64,000 nt of DNA, taken from assembly GCA_949152475.1 (NCBI GenBank), contig OX424563.1, positions 1,895,001 to 1,959,000 of the forward strand. The letters are read 5' to 3'. Source of the DNA: Terebella lapidaria. Taxonomy: Eukaryota > Annelida > Polychaeta > Terebellida > Terebellidae. The notes beneath the pieces are model-generated. The model was given only the letters and a program-made list of their open reading frames with translations, had not been told where the DNA came from and did not search any database. Shown here in pieces: positions 22,745 to 35,933 of this stretch. A program made the translations under genes and the position numbers. Numbering within the stretch: position 1 is the stretch's first letter; every line of letters begins with the position of its first letter.

Positions 22745-24600
22745 GTCTCATTCCAACTATCTTATTCCCGTCTTTCAGTGAATCTCTATTAGTTAATATA
22801 TTAAGTTAATCTCTGTTATCACCTTTTGTACCGCAGAATCTTGAGACTGTCCTTCTTGTAAATATTGTCAGGACACTGACTGACAATTGTTTATAATGAC
22901 CTTAACTCATAAGAAACAAACCGATTTGGCCATTAACGATGCAGGGCACACGATGCAAAAATGCATTCTCACAGATACACTTCTCGACCGTTCCCATGGA
23001 ATCAATCCCACGATCTGAACAGCGTCTATGCCTAGTCAAGTATATAGCTTTCCGGACTACTTCCTTTTCGTAATACTACGCCCCTCCAAGTCGCAACAGC
23101 GAAGTCGCATCACCGATACATACGTGAACTGGTAATATATACTTCGACCCTTCTTGTTCCGTTTACAAAATCTCTTTTGACACAGATTATATGGTCGTGT
23201 AGTGACACAAACAGCATTAGACGTGTTTCAAAAAGGTTTGGTTTGCAACGGTATTCATTGGATTGAAAATGTCCATAATGTCGAACCTGAAGTCTCGCTT
23301 GTTGTTTATCTAAATGTATTACATGTCATCGACATCTATTCCTCTCTTCAAGTAATCAGATGGAGATCGTCAAGGTTAAACTGTAGAAATTGATCGACAC
23401 AAACATCGGAACAAATATCGAAATCGATTGTACGTAAAAACGAACCCTCAGATGTTGCACAAGAGTTCTCACCAATACTTTACTCGCAAATTTTCATCAA
23501 CGTTTTGAAGTTCCTTCCCCGTGAGCACCACATCTACCTACATAAAACTGTTTGACACTCCTGTGATGTTTGGTGACCGATTTTATCCCTCCGCGTGTAT
23601 ATCATCGACTGGTCGCCCGAGGACGACAAAAGACCTGTCAGCTGTCCCGCTCATGGCCTTGTCTACTCTCCCACGGGTCGGGACGGGACGGACCGGGCAG
23701 CCATTCCGTGTTATAGATGTCAAGATAACTCCTTTAGTATCCAAAGAATGCCTGCTGCCATGGCCGTTTTTGGACCTACGATGTTGAGTGAAGTTATTCA
23801 GGTTATCTACAAGTTGGGAAATGTTGCCATACCTTCGATACTGGTCCCTGCTATTCCGAACTGCAGATCTCATGGATTGTTTTATCGCGGTCAGGTTTAA
23901 ATGATCCAGAAATAACAGTTCAGCTCCCGTGCTGTAAGAAACAAAAGAAACGCACAAAAATGTGAACCTGAGTGTGGCGGATGTATGTTTGTATTGCAAT
24001 ATTGCATGTTAAAACAGTATCGACCACGCGGTGTTAGCCGACGTGATTGGCCAATCAGATGGAAGTTAATTGTGCTTGATAGATCTCCCAGTTCGATCTC
24101 AGAATTTTCACTGGCTACCTTCAGCCTGTTTCCAACAGCAAAAATATCTTCAGAGGGGAACTTGCTCGATAAAATAAAATCTGAAGAATTTATTGACAAT
24201 CAATTATATTCTACGCAGAAATAATCATGGTTTCGCCTATCGCCAGTTGCATTGACTATGAAAAATAGCAACATGACCATAATTAATTCAGCACAAGTGG
24301 TTCGTCAGCTATTCTCCGTCAGAATCAATTAGCACACATGAGCGGTTATTATCCGTCGACAGTAGCATTCCGTACATCGGCCCCCACTGGGAAATTATCA
24401 TTGATTGTTGGTGTTTTGTTCGGATACCTCGTCCCTTTTCTACAAACGAACACGTGCCTCTCCATGCCATCAGGGTTTTAGCTGTATTGTTTTCTTGGAT
24501 AGCTACAAATCAACAATGCTGATAAAACATCTGGACAATGTATGAATTAATCTATTACCACATGTAATTCAAATATTTTATTCGAATATACACTTCACTA
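22745..24600. repeat. Segmental duplication, copy B (non-coding part)
   Basis: Collinear with copy A at 15200-17750; no coding content that I can support. The block around 24230-24370 (AATAGCAACATG, ATAATTAATTCAGC) occurs also at 17620-17750, 49690-49780 and 63255-63335. Confidence 0.7.
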
Positions 24601-24701
24601 TATCTTGTCTCAAATCTACAGTCCTTTGCAAATAAATCAGCGTGTAGATTGGGTAGACAAATGGGGTGCCTTGTCAATTTCAAGCACCCAGGCCACACAC
24701 A

Positions 24702-24815
24702 ATGAGGACACGACACAATTCTCCCGGCATGCTGGAATTAGATCAATTACGAAAACTCATACGTGCATTGTATCACCGCATCAGAGATCTTGGTCAAAGA
24801 GCATTGATCGGGAAA
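24702..24815 (+). CDS. Candidate coding exon, unknown protein
   Basis: ATG at 24702 opens 38 codons up to a possible donor (AAA/GTACGC) at 24816. The product MRTRHNSPGMLELDQLRKLI, then RALYHRIRDLGQRALIGK, has a leucine/arginine-rich amphipathic helix and reads more like protein than the surrounding sequence. No partner exon was found. It could equally be a chance open frame. Confidence 0.25.
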
Positions 24816-26540
24816 GTACGCCAATATCTTTATGGGGTAGTACTCCCATATGATTTACTGCTAATCGCTCGATATATGGATTATATGTTATTGTTCCTTT
24901 GTACTTATGATAGTGATCTGTAACTTCTTGACATATTTGTTCAAAATCACTTCCACGGTGAAGAATGCATATTGTATAATATTTCTTCGTTTTGTGTTTC
25001 AGTATATTCTGAACTGATAACCAATGCTAGCCAAGTTCACAATCGCTATATTTATTGTTGTTAGTTTCGCCAATCACGCGTTCATTATGGGATGATCATG
25101 ACAGATCACAAAAATACTTATTATTATCGCAGGAAAATGGCTATCAAGTACATGTGTATATTTGATACCAGTGTATTATATCACTGATCTATTTCAATCA
25201 AGTAATTTTTATTACCATTAATTCTTTCTGCTATATAGATCAAAGAGTCCGGAAAGTATTTGATATTTTTTGTTGCTGGGCAATTTCGTAATGTTCAAGA
25301 GCCAGACTTGCTCTGGTAAAGATGTATCTTAGTGACAAAATCTGTACAATAGAAAGAGGTCAGTTATCAACGAAAGATTGCACCAACCAACACAAACAAA
25401 ACTGTTGCTAAGATTACCCACATTTAACAATCATACTGAATGTTTCATATAGTTGTGGCGGGAGTTGTTAAACTCAAACTGGATCAGCATTTGTGGTTTA
25501 TTCGGTGCAACGAAAACCCTGTAAAATACAGGAGACATAATCAGTAAATCATCGTATCGATAATAGACATACGTAGTTTCATATAATCAAGTGTTTAATA
25601 ACCTGTTCTGTTCAATTGAATATCACTATCGTTCTATCTACTAACACACTTAACCATTCATACTTCAACTTTCATACATCACACATTTTAACTGTGTAGA
25701 TTGGTTATTCCAACACCTATGTTAAGATATTGCTTACCCCAATGTGGCAATGGGGGCCAGTATGTGAAGATGAGTGATGATTGGATAGTCTGGACAGATA
25801 CACCTAAAACACAAGCGAATATGAAAATGACCATAATGTCCCATAAATAAATCAATCAACTGACTGTGTGCAACAGCCATAATCTAGGACTGATATTGAT
25901 CACCGAGCGATAAAGCAGGAAAATGAGATGTAGCACTCACATTTAGTACGCAAAGTTTCAACTGACTCATTCAGTGATATACACTGAATTATCCGCGCAT
26001 ATATTGAAATTATGACTTACCGGGTGATAAAGGCTCGACGAATCAACATTTTACAAGAAAATAAAAGAGCACATCACCGATGTGTTGAGATTTAGTTTGC
26101 GAACATTTGTATCCAAAGATGAAAAGTTGGCAGTGTAAATGGCGGTAAACAAACGCGCGCCACCTGGCGAATGGTCTAGAAACCAAACAGATTGTATGGA
26201 GAGCCTCAGGCAACATTTTATGAAGTCCGGCCACATAGTCATAGAATATGTTGTATCGTTAAAGTACGATACATGTATTTGGAGCCCGGATGCTAAATTT
26301 TACTTGATAAACCCCAAGTCATTTTAGTTACCAATTTTTTTTTGTTTCGTATCAAAAAACACGATACAAATGTAACACATAAGACATAGTAAGACATTCG
26401 TAAAAATCGATTTGATACAGAAGATAAAAGCCCAAGAAAGCCCGGACAGAGGACTTATTTCTGTTGGGGTCCTGTGTACAAGATCGAGTTGAGACAAACA
26501 GAGAAATATTTACACAGACAAGCGTATCACAAGAAATACT
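24816..26540. other. Intergenic sequence
   Basis: No gene or clear repeat. A short inverted repeat around TTGTATCGTTAAAGTACGATAC lies at 26252-26273, and a copy of the AAACACGATACAAA phrase follows near 26357. Confidence 0.4.
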
Positions 26541-26549
26541 GATGATTAG

Positions 26550-28195
26550 ATCACATTACAGATATACAAAATCATGACGTTCCCTGTAGTTTAGAACATC
26601 AAACAAATGCACCTTGGGTAGTTTCTTGAAACCATTGACTGTTGTGATTGCCCTGACATTGGAAAGAAGACTATTCCATTCCTTGATAGCAGAGTACTGA
26701 AATGAATCACATCCTATTTTGGTTTTAAACCTGGGAACCTCCAGACAAGCGGACTCCCTTCGACGGGTACCCTGAGATATGTTAGAACAGTTGAACCCTT
26801 CTGACAAATATGAAGGAGCAACACCAGATAAGATTTTCATAACCTGACACATTTTAAACTGGTTTACACGTTCAGGTACAGGAAGCCAGTTCAACGAGCG
26901 AAAATGTTCAACCCTTAGATGAGTTTGGTAAGGTAATTTAAGGATAGTTCTGACCTTTTTGTTTTGTTATTTACTTTTTAACCTTGCAGTTAAAATTTCC
27001 TTGGCATATGCTTACTACCAAATATAATGGACTCAGTTTTACCTAAGTGGATTGACAATATGTTGTCTACTAACCAAGTACAAAGTGATTCAAGTTCTCT
27101 ACAAATAGTTTTCAATCATCTGAACACTACGTCCGAACACTAATAAGGCTGAATCGTCATCGTATAACATTAATTTACAGGTAACGGATGACTCCATGTC
27201 GTTAACATATATTGAAACAACAATGGCCCAAAATGGACTCCGGTGGAACACCACAATTTATGGACATTTGGTTAGATTTAGTACCATTTACATTTAAAAT
27301 CTGGCTCCTGCCTTCAGAATAGGATGCCGTCCACTTGACACAGGTGCAGTTGTTTAGGCCTCGTACTTCCAATTTTGACGAATACGATGGTTAACGATGT
27401 CAAATGCCCTTTGCAGGTCAATCATGACCATACCACAGTACATGCCCTGATCAATTTCCTTTCTAATACAGTCAGATAGGTAGATTAGACTACAATCTGT
27501 TGAGTAGTTTTTCCTAAATCCTGATTGAAACTGGGACAACAGTATAATATGGCTTACGTACATTTGCAACTGGTCATACACTGTTCGTTCTAAGATTTTA
27601 GAAATGATACACAATACAGATACAGGTCTATAGTTGCAACAATCCGTTTTTGATGATTTCTTATACAGAGGTATGACTCGAGCTACTTTCCAATCATTGG
27701 GTACAATCCCTTGATTGAGTGAGACATTTATTATGTCTTATTGGATGTGCAATAACATCTGGAGCATCCCGAATAAATCGTGCTGGAATATTGTCCAAAC
27801 CTGTGGCCTTAGATTTGTTTACCAAGTGAGGAGATTTTTTAACAGTGTCAACAGTGACATCACATAAACTAAATGCGTTTTTTGCTACACATTTGTTTTG
27901 GTTATAGCTGATCACATGTCTTATGTAGTTTATCAAGTAGAATGTTAGCCACACTAGTGAAATACCTGTTAAATTGGTCAGCTATCTTGACCCCTTCAAA
28001 TGTCAGGTTGTCGTTTATCATGATACCAATATTTCTGGATTTGGCTTTGGATCCTTTGCCAGAGCCAAGATTCTTCAAGGTTTGCCTTCCTTTGCCAGAC
28101 CCAAGATTTTTCAAGGTTTGCCACAATTTTGTTTTCTGAAAACCGATACAACAATAAAATGCGATATCGCTTTCAGTTTCATTGCAGACAGTCAC
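26550..28195 (-). mobile_element. Decayed CR1/L2-type LINE, RT region
   Basis: Minus-strand pieces occur in the correct order for an RT: IADQFNRYFTSVANILLDKL (near 27930-27990), KATGLDNIPARFIRDAPD (near 27750-27810), SKILERTVYDQL and LLSQFQSGFRKNYSTD then MVMIDLQRAFD (27400-27610), the catalytic box as YDDDSALL rather than YADD (about 27149-27170), DNILSIHLGKTESIIFG (near 27000-27060), and the C-terminal MNWLPVPERVNQFKMCQVMK with APSYLSEG and IKEWNSLLSNVR (26560-26894). Several frameshifts and stops interrupt it, and a 33-bp segment encoding TLKNLGSGKG is doubled near 28045-28120. The endonuclease part is missing, so this is a 5'-truncated dead copy. Confidence 0.85.
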
Positions 28196-29215
28196 ACGAT
28201 CAAATGCTGTGGTATGAGAGATCCGTATTAAAGTGAGGTAAATAACTCCGACATATGATATACCAAATAACTACAGAATGTAGTTATTATATTGATTATA
28301 TTGCATATCAATATCTCGTTTGTACACCTGTGAGATGACAAGTCCGGAATATCCGCGAACCCTTTCCCAAGATCATTAAAGTTGAATCACTGATAAACAG
28401 AGATTACAATTTGGCAATCGTTCAAACTCGTGGAATGTTCTGTTGAACTATTTAATTATGAATGCACGAGGTTTTTGTCACTGCGTGGACTCATATCACG
28501 AACCAATACTTTCGAATGCTGGAGTATTTGCCCATATCACAATCATGAAATTCAATCAGTTATAAAACACGTCGGCAGAACCGGTAAAACCATTATCAGA
28601 TATCTTACTTGGCAGGTATTGGTGTAGATTTTATATTTTATCACGAACCTGACGAGATCAGAATCAATTTTTCAAACAGTTGTCCATGGGAATAAAGAGT
28701 GAACATTATGTGCGACCCCGCAGTTAAACTTACCACTCACAGAAAAAAAATTATGTGACCAAAATATTTTGTCCAATATTTCCATTACATTGTAACATAT
28801 GTTACAAAAGGGACGCCATCGTAAAATTTATTTGAATAATGATGCAATTATTCAAATTGCATCACACATAATAAGGGTGTCATAGGCAATATTCCAACGC
28901 CAGCTTGATCGGGAGTCAACCTCAAGGACGGAATCGTAACCGATGTCACAAACAACAATATTTAACCTTTCGAAACACCATATAACATTTTGGGGGGTAT
29001 GGTTGTTCTATGTTTCCATGGTGTACATGTTGTACACGTTGTGCAGCAAATCATTCTAACGGTAAGCTCCCCGCATATACCCCTGTTGATATTGTTCAGT
29101 GACAACCTACTTTGCACTTCAACAAGATACTTGTTCAAATGATGTTTGGAGGTGTGTAACCTGAATAACGATCTATTTCGACTAATAAAATCTGTTTCAT
29201 TATTCCTGCATCTTT
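28196..29215. other. Intergenic sequence
   Basis: AT-rich, no gene seen. Minor palindromes such as ACATTGTAACATATGTTACA (near 28788) occur. Confidence 0.4.
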
Positions 29216-29219
29216 TTTC

Positions 29220-29690
29220 CAACACACAGAAGAATTTTAATAATTTACCATGTGTAAAAATGTATATACTAATGTTTTATACCAATTTGTATAAAAAAAT
29301 TTCTATGTGGTTTTTCCATGTGGCTTCGTGTGTGAATTTATTTATATGAAGATCGCAGGAGGTGATTTCATTATTTGACTTTTTTTTCTTCTCAAAAATG
29401 AGTAAACCAGTGCTTGGGGCGAGTTTTTTGTGTGTGTAAATTATGGAATGTGTAAATCAACTGTTTTCTCCAAGCCAAAACTAAGACCACTAATAAGACT
29501 ACTGCTACCGGCGAATATATTTTTGACGCTCTCCTGCAGGATATCTGTCTTCTGTATGCCGCATTTAATCTCGCACATTTTTAAGGTTCACATGCATACC
29601 ATCAAAAAATCACGAAATACCAAGACATGTTTTCAGTCGTCTGAGCTTGACGCGAGATGCCTTCCAGATGTTTTGTGTCTCTTTATTTGA
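29220..29690. repeat. Duplicated block, also at 63640-63990
   Basis: Shared ordered phrases: TTTACCATGTG / TGTACCATGTGG, TATATGAAGATCGCA / TATGTGAAGATCGCA, GTGTAAATCAACTG / TTGTAAATAAACTG and TGACGCTCTCC in both. Same orientation in both places. No coding content supported. Confidence 0.7.
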
Positions 29691-29851
29691 GGGACATTGT
29701 GCAATGCTTGAAGATAGAGTCCCGTGGCTAATTTAATGTCTGAGGTTTTGATTATTTATTTTAATCATAAACTTGAAAGACATATAATGCTGTCAACATA
29801 CGGACAATGATGTGATGAAAAAGAGAACCACATATTAAGGCAATACCAAAC

Positions 29852-30433
29852 ATGCATGTACATGTATCCATAGACCTTGGGCTAAGCATAGCTGCTCATA
29901 TCAAAACATATCATTCCTTCCGCATCTCGTGCGTTTGGTGGATTTGTCTGTCACTGTGGATCCATATGTTGATTTTTTTTTCCATCTACACGATCTTGGA
30001 AAAAGATCCTCTTAGTCAGTTTTTTGCCATTGCAATGGAGCTTCCCATACCATTACTCCTAGAAACACTGTTTCTTAAATTATTGCAATGGATTCTGCAT
30101 GGGTATCCCAAATGTATCAATTTTGATGTTGTTGATTCTTGGATCTGTGCGTGGTGGCTATATAATTCACCGGAGCTGCTTTCCGTGATTCGCGTTTATT
30201 ATTCAACTCCTCTTACCCTGTACCGCCCTCTCAACCCATTTCTGTTTCAAATAGCTGGGAATGCTTTTGCTTACAACCTTGAGCTATTGCTGAATCTTCA
30301 ACTTCTGGTATGCATAGCAATGGCATGCATTGCCTATATCAAAAGTCATGTCTTCGATGAATTACCAAGCCCGAACACTTTCCTCATTTTCCAGGTGTTC
30401 CCCGCCTCGCGTCCGCGGCTGACAGTTGTATGA
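29852..30433 (+). CDS. Hypothetical hydrophobic 193-aa open frame
   Basis: The frame is long for this AT-rich DNA, but I recognise no family. Two strongly hydrophobic stretches (about residues 27-50, WICLSLWIHMLIFFSIYTIL, and 145-165, LLLNLQLLVCIAMACIAYI) could be membrane helices. The last 20 codons run into GC-rich DNA that also holds open minus-strand frames. No upstream acceptor or start context decides the case. A chance open frame is quite possible. Confidence 0.25.
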   Translation: MHVHVSIDLGLSIAAHIKTYHSFRISCVWWICLSLWIHMLIFFSIYTILEKDPLSQFFAIAMELPIPLLLETLFLKLLQWILHGYPKCINFDVVDSWICAWWLYNSPELLSVIRVYYSTPLTLYRPLNPFLFQIAGNAFAYNLELLLNLQLLVCIAMACIAYIKSHVFDELPSPNTFLIFQVFPASRPRLTVV

Positions 30434-30499
30434 CGTGTACAGATCGTGTACAGATGGGTCCCCCCTGCCTCGATCTCGTATAACCATGTGATGTATGCA

Positions 30500-32365
30500 G
30501 GTGAGAGTATCCAGCCGAGGTGATGTGGCCAACGTGTGATGGCATTCATTTGGAACTGGGCCCGGACCCCGTTTTTTCAGTGCAACCGACATGGCTCGCA
30601 TCGATCCATTCACACCACTGAATGTGAAGTAATAGGGGTTCTTAAGGTACCTATCAGACCTATCGCGACGTGATAGTGTATCCAGTGATGACTCCAGTGT
30701 TAAACGAATCCAGTGTTCAAAAGACAATCTTTCTTAGCACATCAATCAATTGGCACAAATGGAATGATCAGCCCTCTCACGGCCACTCACTCACCAGTAC
30801 TAATAGTCCAACTGGTTAAATCTCTTGCTGTATTATTAATAATCCACTTATATCACAAATTCTTCACTCAGTCAGAGACTCATACTGTAACCATATTTCA
30901 AAATTTTTGGGTCCTAGTCTGTGTCTGAGTATTTTCCCGCCTTATGTTACGGAAGTCGTGTCTGATTGGCTGTTTTTTGTGGTGTATGTAAGCGATAGTA
31001 CCCATGTGAGGGGTTTATGGGCCGTGACCTTTATAAAATATTCTACATAAAGAGCTCTTCATTTTCTAACACAAATAACACGTCACCGAGCGTCAGTCGC
31101 AGAACATGTGCTAATTTAGTTGCGGTTATGCACCCAGCTCATCGCGAATCCATAACAAAACTTTATAATAAAAAAATATAATAAATAAATAATAAAATTA
31201 TAATTATAATTCTTTATAAATATAAATTATAAACTTATAATTCTTTATAATTCCATATAATTTATAAAATTATAATTCTTTATAATAAATAAAGAAGTGG
31301 GGTGTTCATTTATGCATAGACCTCACTGTCCGTATTTTCTCTCATATTGGCTCGGGGGCGGGGGCATATAAAGATGTGGTGCCAAGGTTTTTCTTCGTTT
31401 GATTTCATTTTTATGATCTACTTTTTTATTACTCATTTTGTGGCTATATTCTCCTGATTACACATACACACGTAGTATACATGCTGGAATTCAACTTGAC
31501 ACTTGCAATGTGACCACCCAAATTTGCAGAATAAATCGGGCAATCCATCGCATAATTAACGTCCATCACAATGAATATGATACAGTGAGTAAGTTTTATC
31601 ATTCAGATTCATTTCCATTCATACCTCAAATGGACAACTGTATGCATTGTTAACTATCAGCAAAGGTTAACCAAATGCCTTTCTGGTACCATGCATAGCT
31701 TGGGTATTGTGGAAGTTAACAGATTTTTTGTCAACCATTTTTGCACTGTGTAAATTATCTCAAACTGTTATCAACAACCTTTCTTTGAATCATCGCATTT
31801 CATCCCTGATGGTGCCTATACGACCTTATAGTGTGACGTGAACAGTGTTGTGCAGTTGGCGGTCATTCTGATTGCTCGGTAAGGATCATAACAGAAAACT
31901 CTGTCCGAAAGTACTATGTATTCTTAACCATTTCCATCCCCAAATCAAATTTTTGCTATAAAATTCTGTTGCTGGAATTTCAGACTTGTTTTCCATTTAA
32001 TAATAAGAATTGTGACCACTAGTACACCAAGAATGCTTCAAGACAGAGCATAGATGCTAGTAGATTCAAAGACAAAATATAAATGTAAGTATCAATATAT
32101 TACCATCAATACAGCCAAATTTTGATGATTCCAATAACAAACATAAAATACAACATTTTGCAATAGAAACAAAATGGTGATTTGAACAATGACATTATGA
32201 TATATCTTCAATAGAGTTATCATTCTGAAAACTGTTTTCTTGGAAGTTGTTGCTCAACACTGTACATGTCACCGTTATTCTTTCTGGCTTTTGATCTATT
32301 ATTTCATCATTTTGACGATGGGCATGGCATCGCAAGTTCCTCACTCATTACGTGATATAAACAAG
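30500..32365. other. Intergenic sequence with AT-rich patch
   Basis: Includes an AT-only stretch at about 31165-31290 made of ATAATTATAATTCTTTATAA-like repeats. Otherwise no gene or element was identified. Confidence 0.5.
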
Positions 32366-32369
32366 AACA

Positions 32370-33182
32370 TCTGGAATCCCATTGCGTTACTGGTAGGACA
32401 CCGCCACTGGACTACATGCAATCCCATTGTGTTACTGGTAGGACACAGCCACTGGACTACATGCAATCCCATTGTGTTACTGGTAGGACACAGCCACTGG
32501 ACTACATGCAATCCCATTGCGTTACTGGTAGGACACAGCCACTGGACTACATGCAATCCCATTGCGTTACTGGTAGGACACAGCCATTGGACTATATGCA
32601 ATCCCATTGTGTTACTGGTAGGACACAGCCACTGGACTACATGCAATCCCATTGTGTTACTGGTAGGACACAGCCACTGGACTACATGCAATCCCATTGT
32701 GTTACTGGTAGGACACGGCCACTGGACTACATGCAATCCCATTGTGTTACTGGTAGGACACAGCCACTGGACTACATACAATCCCATTGTGTTACTGGTA
32801 GGACACAGCCACTGGACTACATGCAATCCCATTGTATTACTGGTAGACACGGCCACTGGACTACATGCAATCCCATTGTGTTACTGGTAGGACACGGCCA
32901 CTGGACTACATGCAATCCCATTGTGTTACTGGTAGGACACAGCCACTGGACTACATGCAATCCCATTGTGTTACTGGTAGGACACAGCCACTGGACTACA
33001 TGCAATCCCATTGTGTTACTGGTAGGACACAGCCACTGGACTACAAGCAATCCCATTGTGTTACTAGTAGGACACAGCCACTGGACTACATGCAATCCCA
33101 TTGCGTTACTGGTAGGACACAGCCACTGGACTACAAGCAATCCCATTGTGTTACTGGTAGGACACAGCCACTGGACTACATG
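32370..33182. repeat. 45-bp minisatellite (18 copies)
   Basis: The unit is CCCATTGTGTTACTGGTAGG then ACACAGCCACTGGACTACATGCAAT. Copies are nearly identical, differing mainly at GTG/GCG, ACA/ACG and ATG/AAG; one copy has a one-base deletion near 32846. Because 45 is a multiple of three, several frames stay open on both strands (for example a 15-residue plus-strand repeat and another on the minus strand). These are by-products of the period, not evidence for a protein. The near-identity implies recent array turnover. Confidence 0.95.
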
Positions 33183-33649
33183 CCCATACGTGTGGCGTGA
33201 CAAAAGAAACCCTCAGGGTTATTTTCAGCAGTTCGGACACTTCAGCAGACGCTCGAATCAGAGGCGTGTGCTTTCACAGAGGCGCTCGTATCAGACGCGT
33301 GTGCTTTCACCGCATTCACTAAAGAACACATCTTGGTCATTCATGGTAAGACTACTTCTATCGATACTAGTTATTTCAGGTATAATAACAAAAATGATCA
33401 TTTTTAACACTTGAACAGAATGATTAAATAATGTATCAGTTACATATCATTTTATACTTCGTGGAAATACTTTCTCAGTAAATTTATAAGCAAGTAACTT
33501 TTCAAGTAGGACTTGTGGCGCAAATACACAATCTAGGAGCTAATTAATTGTGATATTGGCGACAATAGTAAGATGACATTTTACTGGGCAATCTTAATTC
33601 CACTGTATGAATTATGTACTGGGTCCTTTGTCAGACTAAATCAACGAGC

Positions 33650-33725
33650 ATGAGGGCCTCAGTGTGGACCTGTATTGTCATTGCTGCCTTGGTGATGGTC
33701 ATGGAAACAGAAGGAGCAGTGTTCG
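33650..33725 (+). CDS. Signal-peptide exon of a small secreted peptide gene
   Basis: ATG at 33650 opens 25 codons plus one base, then donor G/GTTAGT at 33726. The product MRASVWTCIVIAALVMVM, then ETEGAVF, is a classic signal peptide: basic start, hydrophobic core, small residues before a likely cut near EGA. It leaves phase 1, which matches the phase-1 acceptors of the homologous exons at 43779, 44899 and 50613. No other copy of this exon was found in the window. The peptide would be secreted; no known family is recognised. The exon itself is convincing; its connection to the distant exons is inference. Confidence 0.6.
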
Positions 33726-33734
33726 GTTAGTAAT

Positions 33735-33885
33735 TATAGGTAATTGTTTGGATACCGTGTTTGAGGCACGAGTTCGTGTCTGGGTCATACCAAAGATTTT
33801 CCATACCAAGATAGCCAACTCACGTAATTACGTGCGACCAATTGAACAGTGGCGCCACACGACGGAGTCTCTGTAAAAATGACGT
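33735..33885. repeat. Dispersed repeat, inverted relative to 40690-40840
   Basis: CATACCAAAGATTTTCCATA, then CCAAGATAGCCAACTCACGT, is the reverse complement of 40751-40795; similarity continues to the CAGAGAC...GGCG part on both sides. It starts directly after the donor of the signal-peptide exon. Family unknown. Confidence 0.75.
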
Positions 33886-35540
33886 TTTGCGGGCAAATGG
33901 GCGCACGATTTCTAGCCCGACATGCAACATTCAAAAGAAGATTGCGAAAATTTTACCGCAGTGACCCCCACATTTTATTTCATTCATTCCATGTGTGCAA
34001 TCCATTAGACATGTAGACTAAAGTTTGGAAGTTTCTACCGTATGGATTTTTTTAGGAAGAGCAGGGCTCTTCCTCTATGATGTTGTTTTTTTTTGGATTT
34101 TTGAAATTTTTCTTTTGTTTACATTCTTGAAAGTGCCCCTTGGAACCACAACAGGCCATTCAACTGTGGCTAGTTGGGAGGGCCCGAGGCCCGTTGGGAG
34201 GAAAATGACGCCCTTATACCTAATCATGGTTAATGTAATAAGTTTTTAGCGATAATGATCCCAGGAGACGTGTGTTCCGACCCATCACCACTCCCGTTTT
34301 GATCTTCACTGAAACAGTGCTTTCTTGCAATCATATGCACTCAAAGTTTTGAATATACATTCCACACAATATATAGATACAGTATGCTATTGCAAAAATG
34401 AAAAACAAGTTGATACGGCAACATAATAATTATCGTTTTAGTGGTGGTATTCCGTATTCCAGTAGGCAAATTCTATCAGCCTGTGGCCCCTGAGCCAGTC
34501 AGCCAGCCAGCCAGCCAGATAGTCACTGAATTGTCCAATCAGGGAGCTGTCTTGGCGGACACACCCACATGTTTATGATTTACACGTGTATATAATTTTA
34601 TGCAAATTATCACGTGAGCAAGTCCCGCTCCCACGAGATCGTGGAATGTACTGGGTGCGGTATTAGTGGAAATACTTGTTACGACCCAAATAAATGTTTT
34701 TTTTCTATGACTCTTTCCTACTTCACTGGTAATACTTCGTAAAAATATCACCATACAAAGCTTGTTTATGGGGAAATTTAATCAGAAATGCCTACTGAAG
34801 TGAAGCGAGATTTCACGAGATTTGACTAGATCTAGGAACAGACTCAACAGTCGGAAACGACCAGAGAAACAACAAAACTTGGCAGATTTACCGAACTTTT
34901 ACAGTACACTTTGTCGGGGGAAAAACTTAGTTTCGTCCTGAAATAAGTAGAAACAAATGGATACTAGCTCGTTTATCATGTTTATGATAGTTTTTTATTG
35001 CCAAGGAAAATTGTCAGTGCTGATTTTGATAGCAGTCACGCTAGCGGCAATTTTGGTTGTTTGACAGGTCGACGGTCTTTGCTGACAGTGACACTCATTC
35101 ACTCACATATACGATGATCTTCAAACCAGCATTTGGGCAAAGAAAAACATGATCGCAAATTTTCAGCAGTGATGAAAAAAGCTTTCATGCATGTCATAAA
35201 TTATTGGAGATGCAAATAAGTTGTTGATTGTCTCTGCAGTATAAATCAAAACACTGGAAAAAAACCATGAAAAAGACTCTGATCTAGATCTAGCTAAAAA
35301 AAAGCATTGTGCCTCCTAAATAAGAGAAAAATATTCAGAACCTTGAAAATCTTATACATTGGTCCAAATAATATTTTTGGGTGATTTTTATACGGGCTCA
35401 ATAAGGTAAAGTTTCTAAAAAATTGTAGAGATTTCATGGCTGTAACTGAATAAGGTAACATTAGTTTAACTGATTAAGTCTTATTGGCCACAATGAAAAT
35501 AGTTATGACAAGAAACATTTGTTATTGGGCTCAACAATGT
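33886..35540. other. Intronic or intergenic sequence
   Basis: No gene seen. A short AGCC run lies at 34497-34519. Sequence near 35385-35545 (CATGGCTGTAACTGAATAAG, GAAACATTTGTTATTGGGCT) is repeated directly at 35950-36065. Confidence 0.4.
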
Positions 35541-35550
35541 GAAGGTTCTA

Positions 35551-35933
35551 GGGCCCGGAAGAGTCGACAGGTACCCAAATTCGGGGCGAGTTATATACAA
35601 TAATCTGGGACGGAATTTCGTTATCCATAACCGAGAACGAATAAAGATAAATTTTTGAATATTTATGATAAACAGTATTAAAATCCAAGAATGACAAGGA
35701 AATCATCGGGAAAAAAAAACGAAGTAAAGTTTTATGAGGTCATGACATTGTGATCTTTTTCAAACTTGCAAAAAAAAAAACACAGAGAAAAAAAAGTGTC
35801 AAAGATCTATGTCTGGCGTTTACGTGTTATAAATTGCTCCAGTGAGTATCATTCAAATTTTGCTATATATTTGGACGGGTTGGGTCAGACCACACAGGTA
35901 CTCGGGTCGGAAATTTCTGACTCGTCCGGGCCC
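35551..35933. mobile_element. Small MITE with TA-flanked inverted ends
   Basis: The ends GGGCCCGGAAGAGTC (left) and GACTCGTCCGGGCCC (right) are inverted and each is flanked by TA (35549-35550 and 35934-35935). Size 383 bp, no coding frame. TA flanks suggest Tc1/mariner-type insertion, but this rests on two bases. Confidence 0.6.

Noticed and set aside
17294-24199. Matching minus-strand frames at 17294-17560 and 23897-24199 as a conserved gene
   Set aside because: The underlying DNA is duplicated as a whole and the protein match is no better than the DNA match.
30393-30501. Plus-strand exon-like stretch with good acceptor TTTTCCAG and donor GCAG/GTGAGAG
   Set aside because: All three frames contain a stop; could only be non-coding.
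30346-30727. Minus-strand frame containing RWPHHLGWIL, faintly like the end of a neurotransmitter transporter
   Set aside because: Similarity covers only a few residues, the following sequence does not fit, and no upstream exon was found.
32240-33414. Open frames of 111-332 codons across the 45-bp repeat, both strands
   Set aside because: A repeat period divisible by three keeps several frames open at once; no frame shows codon bias or a start in a convincing context.
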